The translations under genes were made by a program, and so were the position numbers. Below are positions 1 through 10,924 of a DNA stretch of 64,000 bases, piece after piece. This DNA is from Zhengitettix transpicula (taxonomy: Eukaryota > Arthropoda > Insecta > Orthoptera > Tetrigidae). The first letter of the stretch is position 1. Every line of letters starts with the position of its first letter. The stretch lies in the NCBI GenBank assembly GCA_037074705.1, contig CM073590.1, forward strand, positions 89,954,947 through 90,018,946. The letters are read 5' to 3'. The notes beneath the pieces are model-generated. The model searched no databases and was not told the DNA's origin. It saw only the letters and a program-made list of their open reading frames with translations.

Positions 1-757
1 CCACACAAAATGCTCAGTTATCACTCAACGTAAAATAAAAATTATTTATCGGCAGGTATTCAATCACTGGACTTACTGTGTCTTGATGGAAATTAATGTC
101 AGACGTTTGAGTTTAATTGCATAATAACTTAGGATTTTGTATGAAGCTTTTCCCTTAATAATTCAAATATTTTTTATTATTATTAAAACTCCTTTATCAG
201 TTTATCGAAGTATTTTTTACTTAAACATGTATCTGAAATATTTATCTTTAAATCTTAAAACATAAAATAATATCTGTACCTTTCTCTACTACGATTGTAT
301 AGTGCCTGCCGTTGAGATTTATACACAAAAATATATCAATAAGCTTCCAATCTTAGTTCTTTTTATTTGAATTCACTTTCGGGTTGTTAATGTCGAGGAG
401 AATCTTGCACGGGACTGCAATTTTTTTACCTCACTCTAATCCGCGAGGATGTAATAGCAAACGCATTTGCCGGTCAGGGCATGATTGAAGGGTACTCCTA
501 GTGTAGGCTACCCGCGGTTCAGGTCGAGATGGAGTCCAGCAAACTCGAAAAGGTTGATGCATCTCCAACTCAGCGATTACACGCATATAATCTAATTAGA
601 ATTATATCGTAAACATACATTAAATAAGATATATATGGGAAAAAGTGAGGTCAAATGGTTAAATTAATTACACAATTAGATAGGAAAGAGAGACAGCGAA
701 GTCCATTCACCTGAATTCAATAGGTGGTCCAGACGACCTGAATTAAAATAGATAAAT
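1..757. other. AT-rich non-coding DNA
   Basis: I see no open frame of useful length, RNA gene or recognisable repeat here. A moderately GC-richer patch at about 390-560 has no identifiable motif. Confidence 0.5.
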
Positions 758-876
758 CTTTCGAGGTCTTGAGTCGCCTTCGTCAGGATAGAAGGTCTGA
801 ACTGCATGCGCGAATTCCTGCTCGGCCGTCATGCAGTTCAGACCTCTCCTGACGAAAGCGGCAAAGACCCTCGAAA
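758..876. repeat. Foldback with hammerhead-like cores on both strands
   Basis: An imperfect inverted repeat: arm 758-808 pairs with arm 830-876 around a ~20-base loop. Each arm, read outward, carries CTGACGA followed about 17 bases later by CGAAA: plus strand at 849-855 and 873-876, minus strand at 780-786 (TCGTCAG) and 759-762 (TTTC). CUGANGA plus GAAA is the catalytic core of hammerhead ribozymes, and such ribozymes are known in the terminal repeats of Penelope-like retroelements. The stem II segment between the motifs pairs only weakly, so activity is uncertain. Inference: a head-to-head remnant of a Penelope-like terminus. Related hairpins lie at 8161-8231 and about 17740-17770. Confidence 0.55.
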
Positions 877-2518
877 AATTGAAATATTTGAACTCCTCAC
901 CCCGTTTGGACCAACTGTTGATTTAAAGTGAGTCGACCTCGCTGTCTCTCAATTATATATATATATATTTATAAACCGATATAGTGGAATTATAAATATA
1001 TCAGCATTTTTGTTACGTCAAACTTATCCTTTTGCGCTGGAAGCCGCGTGTCGTTGAGCTCCGTTTTGAATTGATTACCGCCCTAATATGAATGCCGAAC
1101 AATCCTTAATACCAAATAGTATATTCTTTGTAATGTTTATTATCTGGATAGTTTTTATGTATTATTTTTAAGAATTTAATTTAATTTAAATAGTTTCTTA
1201 ACTCTGAAAATATTTAATCGTTTAGGATGTGAAATTAATTATAATATTTTACTATTTATATTTTATTAACACACAAAAATGACATAATTTTCCTGCTCTT
1301 ATCTTAAATTGAAATACCCGTGGCTTTTTGACAAAATAAACAAAACAGAAATAATTTCTGGCAGGGATTGGTGGGTTAAAATACGACTTTAATTAACCAA
1401 CTTTGATAGGATTATTTCACGTACATTACCTCCTGTAGGCCAAGATTTCGCTGATGTCTCGGGCGGACGCTGGAATCCGTCGTATTTCCTGGAAAATGGT
1501 CACCCACATAGCCTACAGTATGAGAGCTCCATAATTTCCTCAAAAATTCACTCTCCCAACCCCAATCACCATCAGAAAATTAACTTCGTCTCCAAACCCA
1601 ACTTTTTCGTAACTTTACCAAAAGTAACTTATAATATCACAAACAGAATAACTTATATCATCTCAAAAGTAACTTATGACATCATGGAACTAACTTCTTC
1701 ATACTTTCCGAAAACACTCACTCTCCCTAAACTAAAAACTTAACACCTCGGATTTTCTCAATTTCTCCCGCATGGTCTTGGATTCTGCGTTATTCGATAG
1801 AAATTATATTTGTACCCCCACATATCTCAATATATTAATTATCCAAGCCGCCTACGAGGTGCAAATAGCCAAATTCATGACTCTGTGAAGATACTGCCGC
1901 GATAGCGCTAATCTGGTCGAGTTTATTGTCTGATCGTGCTGAAATATTGTGACCAAAGACTAGCCTAATGAGACACGCCCAATATTTTAATCTCTACAAA
2001 GGGTTGTGGGTCGTTTATTTGTCGTATGAAGCGAGCGTTGACACTCCCAGGCTCAAACCTAAATTATAAATTGATCAAGATCTTTTCACTCGTAATATAA
2101 TTAAAATACATAAATAATAATATAACCATGAATTAATCTATCCCGCTTGTGTATACTACTCCTTGCATAAAGCCGTTATCTCTTTCATTTGACATCGGAA
2201 GAACGGTGATGACTTGCTGGTCTTACGAATATTTCTATTCGCACTATGCGAAGCTGGCGGCGGTTTCCTCAATCCCAGACTTTCTCTTCGAGGAATATAA
2301 CACAGCAATATAAAAATATTTGTTTTCAAAAACTTCGCGTGGTTCATGTAATTTCTATACTTACTTTAAGCCCAACTTAAACATTAAATTTCCCCTCAGT
2401 TTCGCGACATAAAATAATTAATGTACATTTATTCTGAGAAATCGTAAATTTTAAAAAGTTCGCTACTACGCTTCCACTTATATGTCGCAAAGATAAAAAC
2501 AAAAACTTAAGTATCATA
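877..2518. other. Non-coding DNA without recognised features
   Basis: No gene is supportable. At 1545-1760 the plus strand is pyrimidine-rich and contains a loosely repeated motif resembling aaaagtaactta, apparently a decayed tandem repeat; a similar compositional bias recurs at 36400-36850. Confidence 0.45.
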
Positions 2519-2770
2519 GCTGGTTATCTGTGGTGTAGCGGTCAGCGTCTACGCCTCTCATACGAGAGGTCCCGGGTTCGAATTCCAGCATGGTCATGGA
2601 TGTTTGTACTCGCCCAGGTCACGAAAACTAGTGTTAAAACTGTGGAAGAATCGACAGACTCACCATGTGTCACTCCTAAATACAGAATGTGTCATTGAAG
2701 AAGACAGTCTGGCAGTTGTCTCGGTAAGCCAATGAATGGACTGTCGAGCTATCAAATAATAATAATAATA
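2519..2770 (+). mobile_element. tRNA-derived SINE (family 1)
   Basis: The 5' part is tRNA-like, with an A box TGGTGTAGCGG at 2531-2541 and a B box GGTTCGAATTCC at 2575-2586, spaced as in an internal RNA polymerase III promoter. A ~150-base body follows, then an AAT-type microsatellite tail near 2746-2770. The body recurs at 4199-4350 and, on the minus strand, at 23190-23345, which marks it as a dispersed family and not a functional tRNA gene. It encodes no protein and would depend on a LINE for retroposition. The 3' half lies inside the local duplication described at 2609-4749. Confidence 0.8.
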
Positions 2771-3282
2771 TAACAATTATAATAATCTGATTTCATTTTT
2801 AAGTGAAATATTAAAACAACAGCTATTAGTCAGTAAAATTATTTCCATATTTAAAACATTATATGTATCAGAAACTAGTGTTTTGATATATATTTGCCTT
2901 TAATTCGTTGTATATATTGTAATAACCGGTAAGAAAGACATGAAGTCTGTTCTTATTTTTGTCAGATTTGTTTACGAACTCAGACTGTGGATCCTTGAGT
3001 GGTTGGTACATATAAAAAAATGATAAAATTATGTATAAGTGACTTTTAGAGAATGGAAGGACTATAATTAGGGCTAATAGTGTGACCGACATCTGGACGA
3101 CGGAATTCTAATGGCATAAATAACAGTAGGTTGTTGGACGACGCAATTAGATTAAACGGAGGTAATTTAATTTAATTGATTGAGTGGCTCTCGGAGCGGG
3201 AGAACGGCAACAGGTGGTGTTTATTTGGCGAAAGTGGAAATGTAAAAACTGTGAAAAACAAGGGAATATTCGGGAGCCCGGA

Positions 3283-3290
3283 TATAAATA
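3283..3290 (+). promoter_or_regulatory. TATA box of the solo LTR
   Basis: TATAAATA upstream of the transcribed-looking GC-richer part of the LTR. Comparable TATA boxes occur in related LTRs at 21395, 39964 and 41009. The retroposon insertion just downstream would separate it from its start site. Confidence 0.45.
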
Positions 3291-3301
3291 AAAGGGCAGT
3301 T

Positions 3302-3456
3302 GAATCCTTAAAATATAGCCCGGGGGCCCTAGTAACCCTTGGCTACCTTCCTACACCCTACCGCATCCCCCATTTCAAATCCCTTTCCTATGCTGTAAGA
3401 GGGGAGTTGCCACTATGTGGATTACCCTATACATAGCCTATCTACACCAAAAAAAA
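3302..3456 (+). mobile_element. R510 poly(A) retroposon, 5'-truncated, nested in LTR
   Basis: Matches the last ~150 bp of the R510 family (the part with the polyC/G block near 3320, then ggggagttgccactatgtgg) and ends in a short poly(A) run. CAGTT at 3297-3301 and again at 3457-3461 forms a short target duplication. It interrupts the LTR just 3' of its TATA box, so it is younger than the LTR. Confidence 0.75.
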
Positions 3457-4198
3457 CAGTTTAGGAGCTTCATTATCATTTCGTGTGGACGAAAGACGGA
3501 CGTGTTAGTGGGAGAGAACGGTGGTGCAGGTCCGCAGGGACGGACGCGGGGCCAAGTTAAAGTGGCCGAAACAATTGTTATGAACAGTTGGGAGTTTGCA
3601 TTAAGGAGAGATCATCGGATGGTAGGCCAAGCTAGGGGGCCAAGATTAATCAGCTGAACATCAGTCGCCAACAGTCGGTGGGAGGTTCATCGTGGAGGTC
3701 TGTCTGCCAGAAGAGTGTGAGCGCAGCCTGGTGCATTTTAAGCCTGTATGAAGTGAGTGTGTGGACCAGAGAGCGTGTAAGTTTATTTTTCTGAATTAAT
3801 AATTGTAAATTGCTAATAAAGGATAAAAAGTGTCAGATTTCGTTTCAATCATTTCGTTTCATTTGTTTCACTAGTTTCAATCATTTCATTTCGTTTTTCA
3901 TTTATTGTAACTGTATTTGTTCAATTGTAACGTATTTTGTTCCGTTTCCTTATCAACCCAGTAAAGACCCTGAGAGTACCGAGTCCAATTATTTAAAATG
4001 TATTCTAAGTTAAATAAAATTGTTTTGATTTATAATATTTCATCAGATTTGTGTAATTGTAAATTTGTGTTGTAATAAAAAAGTAATTGTTTGTTTAAAT
4101 TGGTAGTTATATTTTATTTGAGATATTACAATACATTACGTTTTTAATAGTATAATAAAATTTTTCTGACTAATAGGCTGTTGTTTTTAATTTTAATG

Positions 4199-4749
4199 CT
4201 CGTCCAGGACACGAAAACTATTGTTAAAACTGAGGAAGAATCGACTGACTCACCATGTGTCACTCCTAAATACAGAATGTGTCATTGAAGAAAACAGTCT
4301 GGCAGTTGTTTCGGTAAGCCAATGAATGGACTGTCGAGCTATCAAATAATAATAATAATATAACAATAAGGAACGTAGGTTTTCCCGGTGTAGTTGCTGA
4401 ATGAAGTTCTCTCGGGATTCCAACCGGGTAGCGTAGTTTTGTAAACACAACGTTTCGATGGCGGTGCAAGCCATCGAAACGTTGTGTTTACAAAACTACG
4501 CTACCCGGTTGGAATCCCGAGAGAACTTCATTCAATAATATAACAATTATAATAATCTGATTTCATTTTTAAGTGAAATATTAAAACAACAGCTATTAGT
4601 CAGTAAAATTATTACCACATTTAAAACATTATATGTATCAGAAACTATTGTTTTGATATATATTTTTCTTTAATTCGATGTATATATATTACGATTTTAA
4701 TATTATAATAAAATTTTTCTGACTAATAGGCTGTTGTTTTTAATATTAA
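4199..4749 (+). repeat. Tandem duplication, unit 2 (interrupted by a palindrome)
   Basis: Second copy of the 2609 unit, starting ctcgtccaggacacgaaaac and ending near ttgtttttaat. It lacks the LTR present in unit 1, showing the empty target (gtatatatattacg), and instead carries the 168-bp foldback at 4367-4534. The tRNA-like head of the SINE is not included, so the duplication breakpoint lies inside the SINE. Confidence 0.8.
4367..4534. mobile_element. Perfectly palindromic foldback (family 1, copy A)
   Basis: Two 65-bp arms, 4398-4462 and 4470-4534, are perfect reverse complements around a 7-base loop. The insertion is flanked by the 12-bp direct repeat ATAATATAACAA at 4355-4366 and 4535-4546, and unit 1 of the duplication shows the empty site. 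The outer sequence (cccggtgtagttg, gttctctcgggattccaa) and the core ACAACGTTTCGATGG are shared with the foldbacks at 10452-10612 and 54047-54739. The variable-length target duplication and the CGAAACGTT core suggest a Penelope-like origin, but no reverse transcriptase or GIY-YIG frame is present. Confidence 0.85.
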
Positions 4750-4935
4750 TAATGATATAAGATGTCATGAGCCATAGATATCTCTAGACCCTTGCATGTT
4801 AAACTGTGACCGGATCTTGGATCAAACAACAGGATAAGTTTCATCAGAACAATACACTCTTAGTCAAGGAATTTGTTAGAAACTTGGAAACTTTGCTTTT
4901 TGTGATACGTAACTTTCCTCAATACAAATATTTGT

Positions 4936-5082
4936 AATGAATAAAAAAGATAGCCATTTCAGACAAAAAAAGTGATAATATAAATACCACACAACGTTTC
5001 TGAGATCCTTGTTCCTTACGTCAGGTGGGAAGAAGAGTTTAGAGCGACTTTTTGTCTGAATTGGCTATCTTTCTTATTCATT
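4936..5082. mobile_element. Foldback element, family 2 (ATAAATACCACACAACGTTT)
   Basis: Imperfect terminal inverted repeats of ~37 bp: aatgaataaaaaagatagcc... at the left and ...ggctatctttcttattcatt at the right. The interior contains the family core with CACACAACGTTTCTGAG. On the minus strand the interior reads CTGACGT, a short hairpin (AGGAACAAGGATCT) and GAAAC, a degenerate hammerhead-like order. Other copies lie at 5750-5822, 6174-6300 and 51090-51331. No coding capacity. Confidence 0.7.
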
Positions 5083-5749
5083 ATTTTCAATCAGACCTTA
5101 AATTTTTCATATTAACAAATATTTGTATTTTGTATTTAAAGACAAATGTTCCAAAGTTTTATCAAAACATATAACGTAAACTTACGTTTCTGGCTTGAAA
5201 TAAACTTCAAACAGTTCCACATACCATCCGTAACTAAAATTTTCTTCGTATAAAGATGTAAAAAGAATAATAAAATGCTTCGAACTCATTTTGTATATGA
5301 TAGCTTAAGATGAAATGTATGTATAAAAGAGGAAGTGTAAAGATTTGCTATCTAGAAGCAGCTTCGATGTGATCCTGCCGATATCTGGATACATCGCAAG
5401 ACAATCTGTCTTCCTGGTAATAAAGTGTCCCCCTGATAAATCACACCCCAAACATTTCTCCTGACTCGTTATTTTTCCGCTCCATAAAGTTCCTACGAAA
5501 GGAAGAGTAGAATAAGGACTTCTCTTTGTCAGCTTTCTTATTAGTTGGAATGGAACAAGTTTAGGCATTAATTCGTACGTTCCAGATTATTTTGACTCCC
5601 TTATTTTTATAAGTACAATTTCACGAACATTTGCAGATATATAACTGTTAAATAATATAACATTAATTTTGCTACTGTATTTTAAATTACAATGGTAGTT
5701 GGTAGGTTGTTAACCTGAATAAAAACAGAAATTTAATAAGAAAAATACA
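5083..5749. other. Non-coding DNA
   Basis: No recognisable element. The open frames here are short and resemble no protein family that I know. Confidence 0.4.
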
Positions 5750-5822
5750 TACAAAAGATGTGATGATATAAATCCCACACAACGATAAACCTTGTTCCTA
5801 TCTTCATGTGCTAAGAAAACTA
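5750..5822. mobile_element. Foldback family 2, partial copy
   Basis: Retains one half of family 2 (gatgatataaatcccacacaacg, then aaccttgttcctatcttcatgtg). On the minus strand this half reads ATGAAGA then GGAACAAGGTTT, preserving the CUGANGA-like strand and the stem-loop that other copies have lost, while the GAAA segment is eroded to ATCG. The opposite arm is missing. Confidence 0.6.
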
Positions 5823-6173
5823 AAAAAACACAAGAGGAAAAACAAAACTTCTCAACAATTTCTTTTTAATTTTCAACTTATTCTCATTTTAAATATGTAG
5901 GCCTATATAAAATACAACACTTTTCCAGATTCTTTATATTTTCAGTCTGAAAATATTCACGAACTCCGCTAATTTGTCTGAAATATAACTACATCCAAGC
6001 CAATACTTCCTCAAGAACGTCATTTATTTAGTTCAGGCGAAAATAAATAATCGTTTTGAGTTAAAATTAGTGAAAATAGTGCCCGTAGAAGTAACTCGAA
6101 ACACAAAATATTGACTTCAGCTGTACATTGTCGTTGTGAAAGTAATCTTCTTTCTTAATATGAAAAATAGCCA

Positions 6174-6300
6174 AATACAGACAAAAGTAGTGATATAAAT
6201 ACCACACAACTTTTCTGGAAACCTTGTTCTAAGAAAACGAAAAACACAAGTATTCCAGAAAAGTTGGTGGTATTTATATCACATTTTTTGCCTGTAATTT
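6174..6300. mobile_element. Foldback family 2, hairpin copy
   Basis: Arms 6174-6220 and 6252-6300 are inverted: cagacaaaag...gtgatataaataccac on the left and ggtatttatatcac...ttgcctgta on the right. The core is CACACAACTTTTCTGGAAACCTTG. On the minus strand, GGTTTCC then AGAAAAG corresponds to the second strand of stem II followed by GAAA. It is compact and non-coding. Confidence 0.7.
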
Positions 6301-6666
6301 TCTTATAATTAATTTTCAAATGAGGCGTATATTTTTCAATTTAATCTTCTTTCTTATCAAACTGTAGACTTCGGTTTTTCAAGAATTGCTTCAATTATAC
6401 TGAAGCAAGTGCACTCGAACAGGTCATCAAAAATGGAGATTCTAGGGTGATTGATTCCAGCTGTCCAAATTTTTACTGTTGATAATTGCGATTTCGAATC
6501 TACTTCCTCTTTGATAACTGTCGGGGGTTTAACCATTTGTAAATACGTAATTTATGAATTTATCCAGTTTTAAACCAACTTCTGTACACGTTTACTTCTA
6601 TGGGTTATAACAATCAAATAGTTGAAGATACATGGTTGAAATTATAGTTTCTCAGGGAATAAACTT
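6301..6666. other. Non-coding DNA
   Basis: Nothing recognisable apart from AT-rich spacer. Confidence 0.4.
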
Positions 6667-6867
6667 TTTTTTATATTTATTTATTTACAGCCTCATAAAC
6701 AGCTCCGGTTATTGGTGACTATTTATGGAAACTTATTTTTGCCTTTTCAAGCAGATTTGACGAGTTTCTCTAACGCACACAAACATCAACGGCCTCGCCG
6801 GGATTCAAACACGGGAACTCCGTGATGCGAGGAAGTCACGCTGTCCCCTACACCACAAGGAGGTCGG
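6667..6867 (-). mobile_element. tRNA-derived SINE (family 2)
   Basis: On the minus strand there is an A box TGGTGTAGGGG (6845-6855) and a B box GTTTGAATCC (6801-6810), followed by a body with gagaaactcgtcaaat, aataagtttcc and ctgtaaataaataaat, ending in an A/T-rich tail near 6667. The body recurs in plus orientation at 57339-57460. The tRNA head resembles that of family 1 but the bodies differ, so these are two SINE families. It is not a functional tRNA because the acceptor stem and the structure beyond the boxes are absent. Confidence 0.75.
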
Positions 6868-7164
6868 AAAGATATAATTCTTGTACTTCAAACCTCCGGT
6901 TGCGCCTACCACGTCTGTGCAAGGCCGAGAAGATTCGCGCCTCTTGAAAAAATGTAACTGACAATACCGTTGCATTTCAAATATGATTCTTCTCCGGCTT
7001 ACAAGTAACAATTTAAACATTTTCAGGTATTCCGCAATAACGTCAATAATGACGTGTATAGAAAAATTATGGAAATATATGTATATAGAGGAGAATCGAG
7101 TAATATACTTACGTTTCGACCATTAGAGGACCCATACTAATGTCATATGAGTGCTTGTATATAT

Positions 7165-8059
7165 TGTAAAGAATTATTTTTGTGGGTTGGGTGTTTACGT
7201 TAAATCAAAAATCATTGACCATTAAAGAAATTTTATATAAGTTTATTACAGTTAAGCACGGAAAAAAAGCTCTTATCTTAGGCACCTGTGGTTTTTACAT
7301 AGAAGAGATCTGCTGCCCGTACTGAATACTTACTGCTATTATGTGTTGTGTAGCCTGCTGTAGCTCTCGTACCGACATCTCCGTATCTCACAGCTGGCAG
7401 AGCGGGTTAATTTTAGTGATGACTTTAGTCAGGACCATTACAAGGCGTCTACTCAGGGGTTGGCCACTGGCTAAGGCATCGGCTTCCGGGATTGATTGCT
7501 GGTAAGCCGTCGTACTAAATTGTGTGGCTTCGATGAACTCTTCACTAACAAATTGTGCCCCTTTCTCACGACTATTCTGCCTCGGACTATGTCAGAGACA
7601 ACAACTTGGAAAAGTTTACAGCAGAACTCATCAGAATTGTATATCGGTGACACTTAAAACGTATACACGTAACGCAATACGGACCCTCTCATAATCACAT
7701 CCACCAGCTGCGGTGAGCGCAGAAAAACTGCCCAGTTTCAAAAGCTTATCTTCGTTCCCTCCATTATAGCCTCCCATTCTTTTACTTTTTTCATTATTAG
7801 AAAACTTCGTCGAAATGCCAGTTTCACTGATTCTTCCATTGTCACACGATTTATAGCACGCAGCTGCAGTTCCGTAGTCAACAATGGCCAACTATTCTGT
7901 CATGTTGATGCCAACAATCGAGACAGGACACGAAAATTACTTGGATGGAAATATTTATCTCCTCCACCCCCACGCACGTGCACGATTTCGAATTCTCCAA
8001 ACCACAGCAAACAACACTTCCGAGACAAAGCAAAACTGAACCAAAACACACGCGTTACA
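7165..8059 (-). mobile_element. Solo LTR of the ATAT-targeting family
   Basis: Plus-strand ends are TGTAAAG... and ...GCGTTACA, flanked on both sides by a perfect ATAT (7161-7164 and 8060-8063). Read on the minus strand, it shares the blocks cctgtctcgattgttggc, ggaactgcagctgc, ataaatcg and gataagcttttg with the LTRs at 39567-40766 (+) and 40778-41438 (-), in the same order. The region aligned with their TATA box is degenerate (ggctataatgg). Short open frames inside it lie across non-coding LTR sequence and are probably chance. Confidence 0.85.
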
Positions 8060-8160
8060 ATATGTTACTCTGAACCTGATCGCATATAAAAAAAATGTTA
8101 GGAAAGATTTCGATGGAACTTAATGTAGTTGTTATAAAACAATGACAAACAATTAATAAT

Positions 8161-8231
8161 TTTTTCGAGGTCGAGCACTAGGTTCAGATTTCAACATCAA
8201 GAAATCTGAACCTGGTGCGCAGCCGCGAAAA
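8161..8231. repeat. Hairpin related to the 758-876 foldback
   Basis: Arms 8161-8192 and 8201-8231 pair with a few mismatches around an 8-base loop (ggttcagatttc / gaaatctgaacc). Both ends carry CGAAAA or CGCGAAAA next to an AT-rich exit, as in the 758-876 element, but the CTGACGA box has eroded to CTGAACC. I regard it as a decayed copy of the same hammerhead-like family. Confidence 0.5.
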
Positions 8232-10034
8232 ATTTATTAATATGTATAATAATTTACACAGTGGAAGCTGACATTCATTATTTATAAACAGCTACATTGC
8301 TATCAGTCCAGCCTCTGATCACTTTGCTCGCCAACACCCCGATGGGCACATCATGCGAATGAACTCGACATTGTGAAATAAAAAAAACAAAATTATTTAT
8401 AGATAAAATTATTTATAGATAAAAGGTGACTCAAATCGATACGTTATTAAAAAAAATTATATCCATGATTTTATCCACCGATGATAGTACCCAAATATAG
8501 TATTTGCGTTCTTAATGGAGGACTTCCTTGTACACAACAAAGGTTTGTTTTAAACCAATTTAAGGACAGAAAATTTTAAGGGTCAAACGTTTAACAAAAC
8601 TGCATTCAAGAGGATCGTTTTGCCACTGCCGCAAATGTTACATCAACTAATGTGTGATCAGAGATGATTATCTGGTTTTCACGTCACATGAGTAAGAGTT
8701 GACTGCGATATAATTGAATTTCTTTGCCAATGAATAACTAAATGTTGTTTAGTATTCAATTATCAGTGAAATTCGAAGAACCGAGCGTATATGTTCAAAA
8801 CAAAGAAGTCATAATTATTAAATAGTAATGGCTTCCATATTACTTGTGTATGATGTGCCTTTTGAAAGAGAACTCTATTCTGTTAAATCCATTGCAAATC
8901 AGAAAGTGTTGACTTATTGCAGCTCTTTAAATTGAGGATCGCTGTTTTCTAATACAATCAGAAAAAATTATTTTTTGCACGTCGCATAGTAGAATGAGAA
9001 AGGACACATTTACTTAACTGGATACAGATCGAAAACCTCTAAAGTGTGTGTAGTCTCTTTAATTATCAACTATATGTCGTCATGGAACGTGAATCTTAGA
9101 ACTACATTATCAATATGAATAATATTTATTGTCTTTGTGAACATCTAACATTTTGATTTTCTAGATCTTCTGACAAGTCTTTAATATTTCGTCTCTGACG
9201 AGCTTTATTAACTGAGAGCAAGGGAGGTTGGATAAAATTCTCTCTCGAATCGTAAAGAATTCTTAAGAACACCAGCAGGGACGCCAAGAATCCTCTCTTT
9301 TATTGTTCTCGTTATCAGCTGGCGAGAAATCAGTTTCTGGAATTTAGGGGATCGTTAGTGCTGATATACTGAAACCAAAAACCCTACACTCTTTTAATAA
9401 ATTTCAAATATCAAAGTATAATATTGCATATTAATCATCATATGTTCAAAAACTGTTTTAGTGAACAAATTGTTTACCTTATCAAGCTGTTTTTTTACAG
9501 CTTTTAGGTGACGTAGTTATTAAATTTATTCATTCCGAAACACATTTGGAGTTATATTTAGCAAAATTATAAGGTTTTACATTTATAAATTACGCCTAGT
9601 TTAATTTATTTGTAGCGTTTATTCTAATTTTGTCTTCCTTTTAATATTTATTAATAGAGAAAATTTCACTTATACTACAAGTGAATCAAATTTTTTATAG
9701 ATAAAGGAAATAATTTGCAAATGAGGAGCTATTATATTTTTCTCATGTAACAATTTCACAATTATATTTATTTTTGCTTAATGTAATCATCTTTATATGT
9801 TTACATAAATATTTTAGTATTTCCTGTATAATTTGCTTGATATTCGTCATTTATAGTTTAGCAGTAGTCACTGGAAGTTGATATTGCACGGAAAATGATA
9901 TTTGTTTCGGGTTTAGAGAATTATCCACGACCAGAACTATACTGATGATATATAAATGAAAACTCAGTGATGCTAAAAAATATCTCTTAAGACAGTTTAT
10001 GTAACATTCTTCTTTTCTATCTGAAGGCTACTAA
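8232..10034. other. AT-rich non-coding DNA
   Basis: About 1.8 kb with no gene, repeat or RNA that I can identify. Confidence 0.45.
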
Positions 10035-10375
10035 ATACGGCACCTGGAACAGTCGGCCAGCTGCTCTTACGGAACAGCTGGTCGAGGCACGCAGAAGGAA
10101 ATGCGTCGTTCCCACAGCAAATCCCGCTCCCGCTATCTGATTGGCGTGAAACAGGTGCCAAATGCTTAACCTTCCTGATGCAAGTTTTCTAGTGTATTTC
10201 CTACAACTGATTTAGGAAAATGCCGGGTAGGATCGTTAAACCATAGCCCGGGGGCCCTAGTTAATCATTGGCTACCTTACTGTACCTTTACGCATCACTA
10301 CTTTCAAATCCTTTCCTATACTATTAAAGGGGAGTTGCCACCATGTGAATTACCCTCAGGTAGCCTGTTACTCTA
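10035..10375 (+). mobile_element. R510 poly(A) retroposon, 5'-truncated
   Basis: Starts inside the family near the block ggaacagtcggccagctg and runs to gtagcctgttactct plus an A-rich end. It contains the diagnostic segments agcccgggggccctag, ggctacctta and ttaaaggggagttgccacc in the family order. It is diverged from the copies at 14937 and 20549 and has no coding potential of its own. Confidence 0.75.
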
Positions 10376-10451
10376 TAAAATACTTTAAATTTTATGTTCT
10401 TATTGGCCCTATATTAATAAAGAAAAACAATTCATGTGATACAATTTTAGT

Positions 10452-10612
10452 AGTTGAAGAAAAGGTTCTCGGGTTTCCACCTGGGTAACAATGCGATTGA
10501 AACGCGACGTTTCGACGGACAAATGCACTGCCGTCATCTTCTAGGCGAAGTGCCGGGACCATTGTGATGACGGCAGTGCATTTTTCCGTCGAAACGTCGC
10601 GTAATGGATCAA
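10452..10612. mobile_element. Foldback family 1, copy B, with hammerhead-like core
   Basis: Inner arms 10503-10538 and 10566-10601 pair almost perfectly around a 27-base loop. The loop block tctaggcgaagtgccgg is shared with the 54-kb copy. The left flank (ggttctcgggtttccacctgggta) aligns with copies A and C. On the minus strand the order is CTAGAAGA (10537-10544), a stem-capable GACGG...CCGTC, then GAAAC (TTTC at 10510-10513): a hammerhead-like arrangement in which CTGAAGA carries one extra base. The right outer flank is missing. Confidence 0.7.
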
Positions 10613-10924
10613 CAATACGCCTATTATATAGGACGGTAAATTATAATAATAGAGGTTGCAATCTGAAAATATGTAATAAGGTATCTGATAAGAGTGTTAA
10701 TTATATTTTCAAAACGAAATGTGTCAACAAATTATTCAGCTGTAAATTTGAGGATTAGATACATCCGAAGGCGAATGTCACAACGAAATGAGATCAAATG
10801 AACAAAAACATTTGGAATAGAAAACTGTAAAAGGCAGTTCATCACAAAGCAAGATGAATATATATTAGTATGAGAAGAATAAGCACTAGACCTTTATGAT
10901 CAGAAAAATCGCTCTTGAAATGTC
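10613..10924. other. Non-coding DNA 5' of an RT remnant
   Basis: AT-rich; it could contain decayed upstream ORF2 sequence of the neighbouring retrotransposon, but I cannot align it. Confidence 0.35.

Larger units (their letters stand above)
2918..4130 (+). mobile_element. Solo LTR of the ATAT-targeting LTR family
   Basis: Begins TGTAATAACC and ends GATATTACA, giving TG...CA ends with short inverted termini. It is flanked by ATAT (2914-2917) and ATAC (4131-4134), a 4-bp target duplication with one change. Unit 2 of the local duplication shows the uninterrupted site, which confirms the insertion. The 3' half is homologous to the LTR at 21068-22253 (shared blocks around gtcagatttcg, taattgtttgtttaaa and ggtccgcaggg) and, reversed, to 29896-30835. 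A TATA-like box lies at 3283-3290 and AATAAA-type signals near 4075. There are no gag/pol frames. A retroposon sits inside it at 3302-3456. Confidence 0.85.
2609..4198 (+). repeat. Tandem duplication, unit 1 (interrupted by an LTR)
   Basis: This unit runs from the SINE body (cgcccaggtcacgaaaac) through the AAT tail and flanking DNA to ctgactaataggctgttg near 4188. The same order recurs at 4199-4749. Removing the LTR at 2918-4130 and its 4-base target duplication leaves about 370 bp, matching unit 2 after its own insertion is removed. A sample of about 45 bp differs at 3 positions, so the duplication is not very recent. Confidence 0.8.

Noticed and set aside
2525..2600. Functional tRNA gene
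   Set aside because: Good A and B boxes, but no acceptor stem, and the sequence continues into a dispersed SINE body.
7471..7530. tRNA-like string in the minus-strand LTR
   Set aside because: A/B box resemblance is weak and the sequence belongs to an LTR.
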